In this document: in pieces, positions 1-5,542 of the stretch
Numbering within the stretch: the stretch's first letter is position 1
How the letters are laid out: every line of letters begins with the position of its first letter
Source of the DNA: Acidobacteriaceae bacterium
Lineage (GTDB): Bacteria; Acidobacteriota; Terriglobia; Terriglobales; Acidobacteriaceae
DNA: 6,637 bases
Reading direction: 5' to 3'
Assembly (NCBI GenBank): GCA_030040115.1
Contig: JASHUH010000478.1
Location: 1-6,637, forward strand
Program-made: the position numbers and the translations under genes
Notes under the pieces: model-generated
What the model was told of the DNA's origin: nothing
Seen by the model: only the letters and a program-made list of their open reading frames with translations
The model's database searches: none

Positions 1-2075
1 TGCGCTCGGCGCGCCATCAACCCGTGGATTGGCATTCATGGGGTCAGGAAGCCTTCGCCCGAGCGCAATCTGAAGACAAGCCCATCCTGCTCGACATCGG
101 CGCCGTGTGGTGCCACTGGTGCCACGTCATGGACCGCGAATCCTACGAGGACCCGGAAGTCGCCGCGCTCATCAACCGGCTCTTCGTCGCCGTGAAAGTC
201 GATCGCGACGAGCGTCCCGACGTGGATGCGCGCTACCAGGCCGCGGTCTCGGCCATCAGCGGGCAGGGTGGCTGGCCACTCACCGCGTTCCTCACCCCCG
301 ACGGCCGTCCTTACTTCGGTGGAACCTACATTCCTCGCGACGACCGCTACGGCCGTCCCGGCATTGGCCGCGTTCTCACCGCGATGGCGCAGGTATGGCG
401 CGAACGCCGCGATGAAGCCCTCGAAACCGCCGCCAGCGTGATGGCGGCCATCGAGCACAACGAGAACTTCTCCGCACGCGGCGCCGACCTGTCCCCTGCC
501 CTGGTCGAAAAAATCGCTGCCTCCATCCTTACCCAATTCGATCCCCGCCACGGAGGCTTTGGCTCGCAGCCCAAGTTCCCTCACCCCGCGGCGCTCGACC
601 TGCTCCTCCAGGTTGCTCTCACCCGCGGCAATGTGCAGGCTCGCGAGGCGTTTACCGTCACCCTCGAAAAGATGGCGCGCGGCGGCGTCTACGACCAGCT
701 CGCCGGCGGTTTCCACCGATATTCCGTCGACGAGCACTGGACCGTTCCCCACTTCGAAAAAATGCTCTATGACAACACCGAGCTTCTGCGCAATTACGTG
801 CACGGCTACCAAAGTTTTGTCCGCGACGACTTCGCAGCCACAGCTCGCGAAATCGTCGCCTGGCTCGACGCGGTTATGACCGACCGCGAGCGCGGCGGTT
901 TCTACGCCTCGCAGGACGCCGATGTTGGCCTGGACGACGATGGCGACTACTTCACCTGGACGCTCGATGAAGCCCGCGCCGTCCTCGACGGCGAAGAGCT
1001 GGAGGCTGCCTCGATGTATTGGGACATCGGCGAACTGGGCGATATGCACCACAACCCGGCCAAAAACGTGCTGCACGTGAGGCGCACTTTGGCCGAAGTG
1101 GCGAATCTACTGGGCAAAAACGAGGAACATCTGCGCTCACTCCTCGATGCCGCCAAGCGCAAGCTGCTGGCCGCGCGTCTGCAGCGCCCCACTCCCTTCA
1201 TCGACCGTACCCTCTACACCGGCTGGAACGCGATGGCGGTCACCGCTTACTGCGAAGCCGCGCGCGTGCTGCGCATGGAAAACGCGCGCAACTTTGCCCT
1301 CCGCACCATCGACCGGATCCTCGATCAGGCTTGGGACGGCGACGCAACCCTCCACCACGTCATCGCGTATCCCGAGGGAATGGCGCCGGTAGAAAATGCC
1401 CCCGGCGCGCTGGACGACTACGCTTTCACCGTCCACGCCGCCACGGATGCCTGGCTGGTAAGCGGCGAGATGCGTTACTGCCAAGCCGCTGTGCAATTAG
1501 CCGACGCCATGATCGCCCGGTTTTACGATCGCGCAGCCGGGGCGTTCTATGACTCCGCGCCAATGCAGGAGGCCGTCGCGCTCGGCGCATTGGCCGCCCG
1601 CCGCAAGCCGATTCAGGATGCGCCCACCCCGTCCGGCAATCCTAGCGCCGCCGCGGCGCTGCTCCGTCTTGAAGCCCTCAGCGGCCGCAAAGAGTATCGC
1701 CAGATCGCCGAAGATACGCTGGCCTGCTTTGCCGGCGTCATCGAGCACTTCGGCCTCTATGCCGGCAGCTATGGCCTGGCTCTCGAGCGCCTGTTACGCC
1801 ACCAGGTGCAGGTCACCGTCGTCGGCTCGGAAACCGAAGCGGCGCGCCTCCAAGCCACCGCCGTGGCGGGCTTCGCCATCGAGAAAACCGTGATCCGCAT
1901 CGATCCCTCCAGGCTCGTACCCGGCGGCGTTCCTGAAGCCCTGGCCGAAACTCTCCTCCAGGTTCCTGCGCCCGCAGGCACCCAAGCCTGGGCGCTCGTC
2001 TGCCGAGACCGAACCTGCCTGCCGCCGGTCACCTCGCCTGATGAGCTGTTAAAGGCTATTGCGGAGCCTCAATAG
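1..2075 (+). CDS. DUF255 / YyaL-type thioredoxin-fold protein, N-terminus cut by window edge
   Basis: The reading frame is open from the first base (first full codon at 3) to TAG at 2073-2075, giving 690 residues. The GTG at 24 is unlikely to be the start: the seven codons before it read RSARHQP and run into VDWHSWG, part of the conserved N-terminal YLRSA-HQPVDW stretch of the family. Roughly 15-20 residues are therefore probably missing. Numbering from that GTG, the thioredoxin-like domain carries WCHWCH at 29-34 (a CxxC motif) and [21 protein letters not shown] from about 80. The rest resembles the alpha/alpha-barrel part of the family: [15 protein letters not shown] through HFEKMLYDN (220-251), then [13 protein letters not shown] and a C-terminal CxxxxC at 660-665. 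The usual family length is near 700, so it looks intact apart from the cut. The family (B. subtilis YyaL, animal SPATA20) has no settled reaction; a redox role is only inferred from CxxC. It converges with the toxin gene. Confidence 0.95.
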   Translation, partial: RSARHQPVDWHSWGQEAFARAQSEDKPILLDIGAVWCHWCHVMDRESYEDPEVAALINRLFVAVKVDRDERPDVDARYQAAVSAISGQGGWPLTAFLTPDGRPYFGGTYIPRDDRYGRPGIGRVLTAMAQVWRERRDEALETAASVMAAIEHNENFSARGADLSPALVEKIAASILTQFDPRHGGFGSQPKFPHPAALDLLLQVALTRGNVQAREAFTVTLEKMARGGVYDQLAGGFHRYSVDEHWTVPHFEKMLYDNTELLRNYVHGYQSFVRDDFAATAREIVAWLDAVMTDRERGGFYASQDADVGLDDDGDYFTWTLDEARAVLDGEELEAASMYWDIGELGDMHHNPAKNVLHVRRTLAEVANLLGKNEEHLRSLLDAAKRKLLAARLQRPTPFIDRTLYTGWNAMAVTAYCEAARVLRMENARNFALRTIDRILDQAWDGDATLHHVIAYPEGMAPVENAPGALDDYAFTVHAATDAWLVSGEMRYCQAAVQLADAMIARFYDRAAGAFYDSAPMQEAVALGALAARRKPIQDAPTPSGNPSAAAALLRLEALSGRKEYRQIAEDTLACFAGVIEHFGLYAGSYGLALERLLRHQVQVTVVGSETEAARLQATAVAGFAIEKTVIRIDPSRLVPGGVPEALAETLLQVPAPAGTQAWALVCRDRTCLPPVTSPDELLKAIAEPQ

Positions 2076-2078
2076 ACT

Positions 2079-2096
2079 CTACTGAAATCTCAGTAG
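2079..2096. terminator. Perfect hairpin at convergent gene ends, possible bidirectional terminator
   Basis: CTACTGA (2079-2085), loop AATC, TCAGTAG (2090-2096): a perfect 7-bp stem with a 4-base loop. It sits between the DUF255 stop (2073-2075) and the toxin stop, whose TGA reads on the minus strand at 2092-2090 inside the right arm. The position suits termination from both sides. Neither side has a clear T-run, so this is not a classical intrinsic terminator. Confidence 0.35.
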
Positions 2097-2380
2097 CCGG
2101 CCTCGCGTCCGTGCCGCACCGCCAGGATTACCACCTCTTTACCATCGAAGCGATACAGGGCCAGATAAGCTCCATGTCCGAATTCGATGATCCATTCGCG
2201 GAACTCCGGAGGAAGCTCCTCCACCGGCCGCCCAATTTCCGGGTGCCTGGCCAACACCCTGACGCCTCGCCGGATTTCCTTCACAGCGCGCCGTGCGGCA
2301 GTCGGGCTGTTTGGCGCCAGAAACTTATACAGGCGGCGTACGTCGCCCAGCGCGGCTTGGGTCCACTTTATTCGTGGCAC
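2090..2380 (-). CDS. ParE/RelE-superfamily toxin of a type II toxin-antitoxin pair
   Basis: A 96-residue protein with the usual ParE/RelE length and layout. An N-terminal strand (IKWTQAALGDV) leads into two helices (about 9-45, with RRLYKFLA), then HPEIGRPVEELP (46-57), REWIIEFG (61-68), YLALYRF (72-78) and the C-terminal strand VVILAVRHGREAGY (83-96). This pattern fits ParE-like toxins, most of which poison DNA gyrase; RelE-like toxins cut mRNA on the ribosome. The sequence alone does not settle the target. The start is GTG at 2380. The in-frame codon immediately before it is TGA, so no earlier start is possible. The gene overlaps the antitoxin end by 13 bases (2368-2380), which implies translational coupling. 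A weak GGGG (2388-2391) sits 7 bases before the start. The product should be cytoplasmic and neutralised by the neighbouring protein. No disruption is visible. Confidence 0.9.
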   Translation of the reverse strand: MPRIKWTQAALGDVRRLYKFLAPNSPTAARRAVKEIRRGVRVLARHPEIGRPVEELPPEFREWIIEFGHGAYLALYRFDGKEVVILAVRHGREAGY

Positions 2381-2652
2381 TCAGGGACCCCGGTGTCCAC
2401 GCCCGCTTCAAGCTGCGCCAACCACTCATCGGCCTCTCTCCCGCTCAGATGGAGACCGGTCGCCTGATAATGGTTCCACGCCGTCAGCGCATCCTGCCGC
2501 AACTGTTCGCGCTGCTCTTCCCGGTTCACATACTGCGCAACGGCCTCGCACATCATCCAGTGCGCCGACCGGCGGCGCGCCCGGGCTAGCCTCTGCACGC
2601 GCGACTTCAACTTGGAATCGAGCTTGAGGCTGGTTGTGGAGGTTTTCGCCAT
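2368..2652 (-). CDS. Ribbon-helix-helix (CopG/ParD-like) antitoxin
   Basis: A 94-residue protein. TTSLKLD (6-12) fits the DNA-contacting beta strand of the ribbon-helix-helix fold. Helix 1 follows at about 13-27 (SKLKSRVQRLARARR) and helix 2 at about 29-47 (SAHWMMCEAVAQYVNREEQ), with the S-HW---EA---YV--EE pattern common in this family. The C-terminal half (AWNHYQATGLHLSGREADEWLAQLEAG, quoted in part at 58-66 and 69-77) probably wraps the toxin. Antitoxins of this kind dimerise, bind the toxin and repress their own operon. The ATG at 2652 has AAGGT (2662-2666 on the other strand) 9 bases upstream. Antitoxin-first order and a 13-base overlap with the toxin are typical. The gene starts 33 bases after the mscS stop on the same strand, so read-through from mscS is possible, but repeats in the gap suggest its own control. 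Confidence 0.88.
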   Translation of the reverse strand: MAKTSTTSLKLDSKLKSRVQRLARARRRSAHWMMCEAVAQYVNREEQREQLRQDALTAWNHYQATGLHLSGREADEWLAQLEAGVDTGVPECHE

Positions 2653-2660
2653 TCCGGTGT

Positions 2661-2690
2661 TACCTTACAATACTTTATCATACTTCTACT
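2661..2690 (-). promoter_or_regulatory. Three 10-base direct repeats, candidate antitoxin operator
   Basis: On the plus strand three consecutive decamers begin TACCT, TACTT and TACTT: TACCTTACAA, TACTTTATCA and TACTTCTACT. The spacing is exactly one helical turn. They lie 9-38 bases upstream of the antitoxin ATG and overlap the last codon region of mscS. Ribbon-helix-helix repressors often bind short direct repeats in register like this. A -10-like TATGAT reads on the minus strand at 2682-2677, but I found no good -35 partner. The third repeat matches only in its first half. The patch is clearly more AT-rich than its surroundings. Confidence 0.4.
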
Positions 2691-3675
2691 CGCCGCTAAA
2701 CGGATTCGTCTCCTGCGGCTTGAGCGTGGTCGGATCGTGCGCGGGGGCTGGTTCTTCCTCGTGCTGCCTTCCCGGCCCCGCCGTCGCCCCATACACGCGG
2801 AGCGGATCGCCGGGGAGCAAGCCGTGCTCTTCGAACGCCAGCCGCACCCGCCGCTGAAACTCCCGCATCGGCCCGTATTGTTTGGTGGCCACGGTTTTGA
2901 ACACCACCGGAAAAATCAATTGCGACCCCTTCACAGAATCGACCCCCAACACCTGCGGATCGGCGACAAACAGATCCTTGAATTCCGGACTCCGACGGAC
3001 TTCGTCGGCGATCTGCTTCAGTAAGCCGATCACCTGGTCGGGATTTGCCGAAAAGTCCGCGCTCACATTCATGGTCGCCACCGAGAAACCCACGCTTAAA
3101 TTGGCCACGGTTGTCACCTGGGAGTTCGGAATGATGTACAGCGTGCCGTTCGCGTCGCGCAGGGTGGTTTTGCGCAGCGTCATCGACTCCACGGTTCCGG
3201 AGACGCCAGCCAGTGTCACCGAGTCCCCCACATTGAATTGCCCTTCAACCAGGATGAGGATGCCGTTGAACATGTCCTTCACGATGTTTTGCGCCGCCAG
3301 GCCGATGGCGACCCCGGCCACCCCCGCCGAAGCCAGAAGAGGCGCCAGGTTCATGCCTACCGTAGCCAGCACCTGCAGCCCGGCAATGACGCCGATGATC
3401 GCCAGCCCGGTGGCGCGAATCACCCCGGCCAAGGTCTTCACTTCGGCCACGCGCCCCGGCCCCACCGCGTGCCGTTCCGCCACGTGGACCATGCGGTTCG
3501 TGATCACCTTCAGCAACTTGTCCAGAATGAAGGCGATCAACGCAATGACAAGCAGATGGGGAAGTTTGCTATGGATGAATTCCTGGCTGTCGGCAATCCA
3601 CTCGTCCACCACTTTGCCCATGAACCGGCCCTGGGCAAGGATTGCCCACGCGCCCGCCCAGCGATCTGCAATCAT
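2686..3675 (-). CDS. MscS-family small-conductance mechanosensitive channel
   Basis: A 329-residue inner-membrane channel that would open under membrane tension and release solutes on hypo-osmotic shock. Predicted membrane helices are at about 38-58 (LPHLLVIALIAFILDKLLKVI), about 82-106, and the pore helix at about 112-145. The pore helix is rich in Gly and Ala (SAGVAGVAIGLAAQNIVKD), the hallmark of MscS TM3. The cytoplasmic beta domain follows, with FNVGDSVTLAGVSGTVESM (147-165) and LYIIPNSQV, then an alpha/beta domain to about 290. A Pro/Glu-rich tail (EEEPAPAHDPTTLKPQETN) ends the protein. E. coli MscS has 286 residues, so this one is slightly longer at both ends. The ATG at 3675 is supported by GAGGAG (minus strand, 3690-3685) 9 bases upstream; the next Met (residue 19) lacks comparable support. 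It is the first gene of the minus-strand cluster and may be co-transcribed with the toxin-antitoxin pair 33 bases downstream, although the functions seem unrelated. Confidence 0.95.
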   Translation of the reverse strand: MIADRWAGAWAILAQGRFMGKVVDEWIADSQEFIHSKLPHLLVIALIAFILDKLLKVITNRMVHVAERHAVGPGRVAEVKTLAGVIRATGLAIIGVIAGLQVLATVGMNLAPLLASAGVAGVAIGLAAQNIVKDMFNGILILVEGQFNVGDSVTLAGVSGTVESMTLRKTTLRDANGTLYIIPNSQVTTVANLSVGFSVATMNVSADFSANPDQVIGLLKQIADEVRRSPEFKDLFVADPQVLGVDSVKGSQLIFPVVFKTVATKQYGPMREFQRRVRLAFEEHGLLPGDPLRVYGATAGPGRQHEEEPAPAHDPTTLKPQETNPFSGE

Positions 3676-3869
3676 GCCAAAAAACTCCTCGCTGAAGTTT
3701 CCAATTTTAGACTAGACTGTGCCAAGGAGCCGAATTTGAGGTGGGGTTTCGCCTCACTTCGAATTCCGGGCTCTAAGCAGCGCATATTGAACCATCTCTT
3801 TCGTCGAGGCCAGAGGCGTCCGGGCATGGGGCGCAACCGATGGGGAGTTTTCGCGATTGCGCGGCCAAG

Positions 3870-3957
3870 CGGCGGAGCGCCGAAGACGCATCAGAATGAA
3901 AATGGGGCAAAGTGCCCCTGAGAGATTTGTTCGAGCGTCGTTTCGGCCCAATCTCTC
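3870..3957. other. Cluster of three adjacent inverted repeats
   Basis: Three perfect inverted repeats follow one another: CGGCG-GAG-CGCCG (3870-3882), GGGGCA-AAG-TGCCCC (3904-3918), and GAGAGATT (3920-3927) with AATCTCTC (3950-3957) around a 22-base loop. The second and third are only one base apart. Read on the minus strand, the second is followed by ATTTTCATTCT, which is T-rich and somewhat terminator-like, but no minus-strand gene lies upstream that would need it. The cluster could be a small structured RNA or the 5' leader of the gene at 4076. I cannot assign a known RNA family. Confidence 0.35.
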
Positions 3958-4064
3958 CCCGGCGTCCTTTTGATTATGGTTGGCGCGGCATTCTCATTCG
4001 TTGATTTGAGAGTTCAGCCTCCATCCGGGAAGATTTCAGGACCGGGCCATCGCTGGGGCACTGC

Positions 4065-4074
4065 GGAGGTGATC
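4065..4074 (+). promoter_or_regulatory. Unusually strong Shine-Dalgarno for the first secreted protein
   Basis: GGAGGTGATC is a perfect 10-base complement to the conserved 3' tail of bacterial 16S rRNA (GAUCACCUCC). The GGAGG core ends 6 bases before the ATG at 4076. This fixes the start and predicts efficient translation. The downstream paralogue at 4654 has no such site. Confidence 0.75.
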
Positions 4075-4075
4075 G

Positions 4076-4573
4076 ATGATAGCACCGCGCGTGAATCGGA
4101 AACCGGCAGTCCTCCAACCTAGTGCGGCGGCAATCGGCAGCCTGGCCCTTTTATTGGCCACGGCGGCAGCGGGCTTGGGAGTTCTCGCCCGCGCGCAATC
4201 TGCGGCCCCATCCGCGGCCCCAAGCGTGGCGCAAGCATCAGCGCAGTCGGCGTCTCAGCCCGTGGCCGTGACTCCATCTCAGCCTCCAAGCTCGGCGCAA
4301 ACGGCAACAGCCGCCACTCCTTCGCCCGCGCCCACCTCGGAAAGCGTCTCGAATGCGCCGGCAAAAGCAGCGGCGGAGTCTTCCGGCGACGCCCAAAAGC
4401 CACAGATCGATGGCCAATGCGCCGACCTGCTCAAGATGGCCAACGCGTTGAAGTCCGAAGTCGACAAAACCACCATGGACGTGCTTTCCGTCTCTGTGGT
4501 GCGCGAGGCGGATGAAATTGAGCAGTTAGCCCGCAAGATGAAAGGTGAACTCAAATTCACGGAGGATAAGTAA
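4076..4573 (+). CDS. Predicted secreted protein, Ala/Ser/Pro linker plus C-terminal helical module
   Basis: Function not recognised. The 165-residue product has a basic N-terminus (R5, R8, K9), a hydrophobic core at about 16-38 and a likely signal peptidase site ARA-Q after residue 40, so it is probably periplasmic or exported. If uncleaved, the core could instead act as a membrane anchor. Residues 42-110 are low complexity, dominated by Ala, Ser, Pro, Gln and Thr, resembling an extended linker. Residues 115-160 form a charged, probably helical module that begins with a lone Cys (C115) and contains DLLKMANALKSEVDKTT and ADEIEQLARKMKGEL. The same module, without gaps, is in the next protein (residues 100-142). 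The start is set by a very strong ribosome site at 4065-4074. The next gene begins 80 bases downstream on the same strand, so the two are probably one operon. The small exported helical domain points to an envelope or periplasmic role, but no reaction can be assigned. Confidence 0.85.
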   Translation: MIAPRVNRKPAVLQPSAAAIGSLALLLATAAAGLGVLARAQSAAPSAAPSVAQASAQSASQPVAVTPSQPPSSAQTATAATPSPAPTSESVSNAPAKAAAESSGDAQKPQIDGQCADLLKMANALKSEVDKTTMDVLSVSVVREADEIEQLARKMKGELKFTEDK

Positions 4574-4619
4574 GCCTTCTCAACCGGGGCATTGTTTCCG
4601 GGCGCCACTTTGAGCGAAC

Positions 4620-4644
4620 TGCGCGGGCAAAACGCAACCGCGCA
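4620..4644 (+). other. Hairpin just upstream of the second secreted-protein gene
   Basis: TGCGCGG (4620-4626) and CCGCGCA (4638-4644) form a perfect 7-bp, GC-rich stem with an 11-base loop. It ends 9 bases before the ATG at 4654 and 21 before the alternative ATG at 4666. There is no good Shine-Dalgarno for either ATG. The hairpin may modulate translation or mRNA processing between the paired genes. No T-run follows, so termination is unlikely. Confidence 0.3.
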
Positions 4645-4653
4645 ACCACAGAA

Positions 4654-5166
4654 ATGAGACCGATCATGATCGACCGATTTTGTCAGCCTGCTCCCACTTT
4701 CCTCCGCCCCCTCTGTATGGCTCTTTGTTCGGCGCTCTGCCTGGCGCTGCTTCTCGGTCCAGCGCCGGTTGCGGCGCAACGCTCCACAACCCTGCCGGGC
4801 TTTGGACCGTCCGAACACAGCCAAATGGGAACCGACCCCCTCGACCAGCAACAATCGCCTCCCCTGGGTCCTAACGATCCGATGACCTTGGAAAAACGCC
4901 TGAAAGCCCTCAACGCTGAGCGCCAGAAGTCGATGATCGCCGACACCAATAAGCTGGTCAAACTGGCCGCGGAATTGAACGCTGAAATCAACGGGCGACA
5001 TCCCGGTGAGCTCACGCCCGCTCAGCTCCACCAGGTCGCGGAAATTGAAAAACTCGCCCACAGCATCAAGGAAAAGATGTGCACCTCGGTGAGTCCAGCG
5101 CCTATGATGACGCGGCCTCCCCTCATGACTCCGCCTGGAATGCCGCCTGTGATGGCGCCCATGTGA
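4654..5166 (+). CDS. Predicted secreted protein with helical module and Met/Pro-rich tail
   Basis: Function not recognised; it is a likely paralogue of the preceding gene. The 170-residue product has an N-terminal hydrophobic stretch with several Cys at about 16-36 (FLRPLCMALCSALCLALLLG) and a likely signal peptidase site VAA-Q after residue 41. A short linker rich in Gly, Pro and Gln follows (about 44-76). The helical module then spans about 77-143: KRLKALNAERQKSM, LVKLAAELNAEING and EIEKLAHSIKEKM, with C143 at its end. Residues 100-142 align without gaps to 117-159 of the upstream protein, with 12 identical positions of 43. The last 24 residues contain 6 Met and 9 Pro, an unusual composition that could bind a soft metal such as copper or be a flexible, sticky tail; both are guesses. 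The start is uncertain: ATG 4654 or ATG 4666 (residue 5), neither with a clear ribosome site. Either leaves the signal peptide intact. Confidence 0.82.
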   Translation: MRPIMIDRFCQPAPTFLRPLCMALCSALCLALLLGPAPVAAQRSTTLPGFGPSEHSQMGTDPLDQQQSPPLGPNDPMTLEKRLKALNAERQKSMIADTNKLVKLAAELNAEINGRHPGELTPAQLHQVAEIEKLAHSIKEKMCTSVSPAPMMTRPPLMTPPGMPPVMAPM

Positions 5167-5210
5167 GAACGCCGGCAATTTCCCATCCTGCGAAAACCAC
5201 CCAAGCGCCC

Positions 5211-5232
5211 CCGCCATCTTAGTGCGTGGCGG
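5211..5232 (+). terminator. Weak hairpin after the secreted-protein pair
   Basis: CCGCCA (5211-5216) and TGGCGG (5227-5232) form a perfect 6-bp stem with a 10-base loop, 44 bases after the stop at 5164-5166. No T-run follows (the next bases are CAATAGAG), so it could end transcription only with help, or simply protect the mRNA end. Confidence 0.25.
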
Positions 5233-5235
5233 CAA

Positions 5236-5264
5236 TAGAGAACGCTTCCGCCAGTTGATACAAT
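5236..5264 (+). promoter_or_regulatory. Candidate sigma-70-type promoter for the E1 gene
   Basis: TAGAGA (5236-5241, 4 of 6 to TTGACA), a 17-base spacer, and TACAAT (5259-5264, 5 of 6 to TATAAT). Transcription would start near 5271 and give a leader of about 270 bases before the ATG at 5543. Spacing and position are good, but the match is by eye only and the promoter consensus of this organism is unknown. Confidence 0.35.
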
Positions 5265-5400
5265 CAGGCGAGACGCACGCGCCAAATTGGGTGCTCGGGG
5301 ATTCCCGCTGATCGACCGCCTTCCCTGAGGCCTGTGGTCAGGAAGATTGGACGGTCGTTGGTTCCCGTCTCGTCAGGAGTTGTTGAGGATCTTTTGGAGT

Positions 5401-5432
5401 CTTCGGCGCTGCCGAAGTTGCGCCTTGGCGCA
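5401..5432 (+). other. Two back-to-back perfect hairpins in the E1 leader
   Basis: CTTCGGC-GCT-GCCGAAG (5401-5417) has a 7-bp stem and 3-base loop. One base later, TGCGC-CTTG-GCGCA (5419-5432) has a 5-bp stem and 4-base loop, or 6 bp with a 2-base loop. Neither is followed by a T-run. Together with the larger inverted repeat at 5452-5515 they suggest a folded RNA leader. Confidence 0.45.
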
Positions 5433-5451
5433 CAATGAGCTTGTGAATACG

Positions 5452-5515
5452 CAACCCGGTTTCCGCCCGCTGCCACGACCCCGTCTAGCAGTGATCGCGG
5501 CTGGAAACCGGGTTG
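5452..5515 (+). repeat. 13-bp perfect inverted repeat upstream of the E1 gene
   Basis: CAACCCGGTTTCC (5452-5464) and GGAAACCGGGTTG (5503-5515) are exact reverse complements, separated by 38 bases. As RNA the stem can extend outward by a G-U and a C-G pair (5451/5516, 5450/5517). Inward, after a 2x2 internal loop, it can continue by four pairs, CCGC (5467-5470) with GCGG (5497-5500). It ends 27 bases before the E1 start codon. It could be a regulatory stem, a protein-binding site, or a dispersed palindromic repeat; no transposase lies nearby. Confidence 0.6.
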
Positions 5516-5542
5516 TGGAATCGCGTTGAGGGATGAAAGCCA

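Larger units (their letters stand above)
3676..4075. other. 400-base divergent intergenic region, no convincing gene
   Basis: This separates the minus-strand mscS gene from the plus-strand secreted-protein pair, so it should hold promoters for both. I see the mscS ribosome site (3685-3690), a set of inverted repeats (3870-3957) and a strong ribosome site at the right end (4065-4074). No clear -35/-10 pair stands out. The short open frames here, such as the minus-strand one at 3754-3951, lack a ribosome site and a recognisable protein pattern, and I do not call them genes. No tRNA or known riboswitch pattern was recognised. Confidence 0.6.
5167..5542 (+). other. 376-base gap, probable long leader of the E1 gene
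   Basis: I see no gene here. In order it holds a weak hairpin after the secreted-protein gene (5211-5232), a candidate promoter (5236-5264), an imperfect stem (CTTCCCTGA at 5320-5328 with TCAGGAAG at 5338-5345, one bulged C), and three consecutive perfect inverted repeats (5401-5515). A 60-codon plus-strand frame at 5347-5529 runs through the inverted repeats, has no protein signature, and is judged non-coding. The conserved CUGAGA and ACCU-GAUC elements of a TPP riboswitch were looked for, because the next enzyme uses thiamine diphosphate, and were not found. Confidence 0.55.

Noticed and set aside
36..1076. 346-residue minus-strand open frame
   Set aside because: It lies wholly antisense to the DUF255 gene, whose conserved motifs are clear. 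It is a GC-rich shadow frame with no recognisable domain.
2882..3715. 277-residue plus-strand open frame
   Set aside because: It is antisense to the mscS gene, which has clear MscS pore and beta-domain motifs and a good ribosome site.
4279..5235. 318-residue minus-strand open frame over both secreted-protein genes
   Set aside because: Its product has irregular, His/Arg-rich low-order sequence. The plus-strand frames have signal peptides, a strong ribosome site and a shared module.
5452..5515. Terminal inverted repeats of an insertion sequence
   Set aside because: The arms are only 38 bases apart, no transposase is present, and no flanking target duplication was seen.
5347..5529. 60-codon plus-strand frame in the E1 leader
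   Set aside because: It runs through three perfect inverted repeats, has no ribosome site and no protein pattern.
5167..5542. TPP riboswitch before the thiamine-diphosphate enzyme
   Set aside because: The conserved CUGAGA and ACCU-GAUC segments are not present in the leader.
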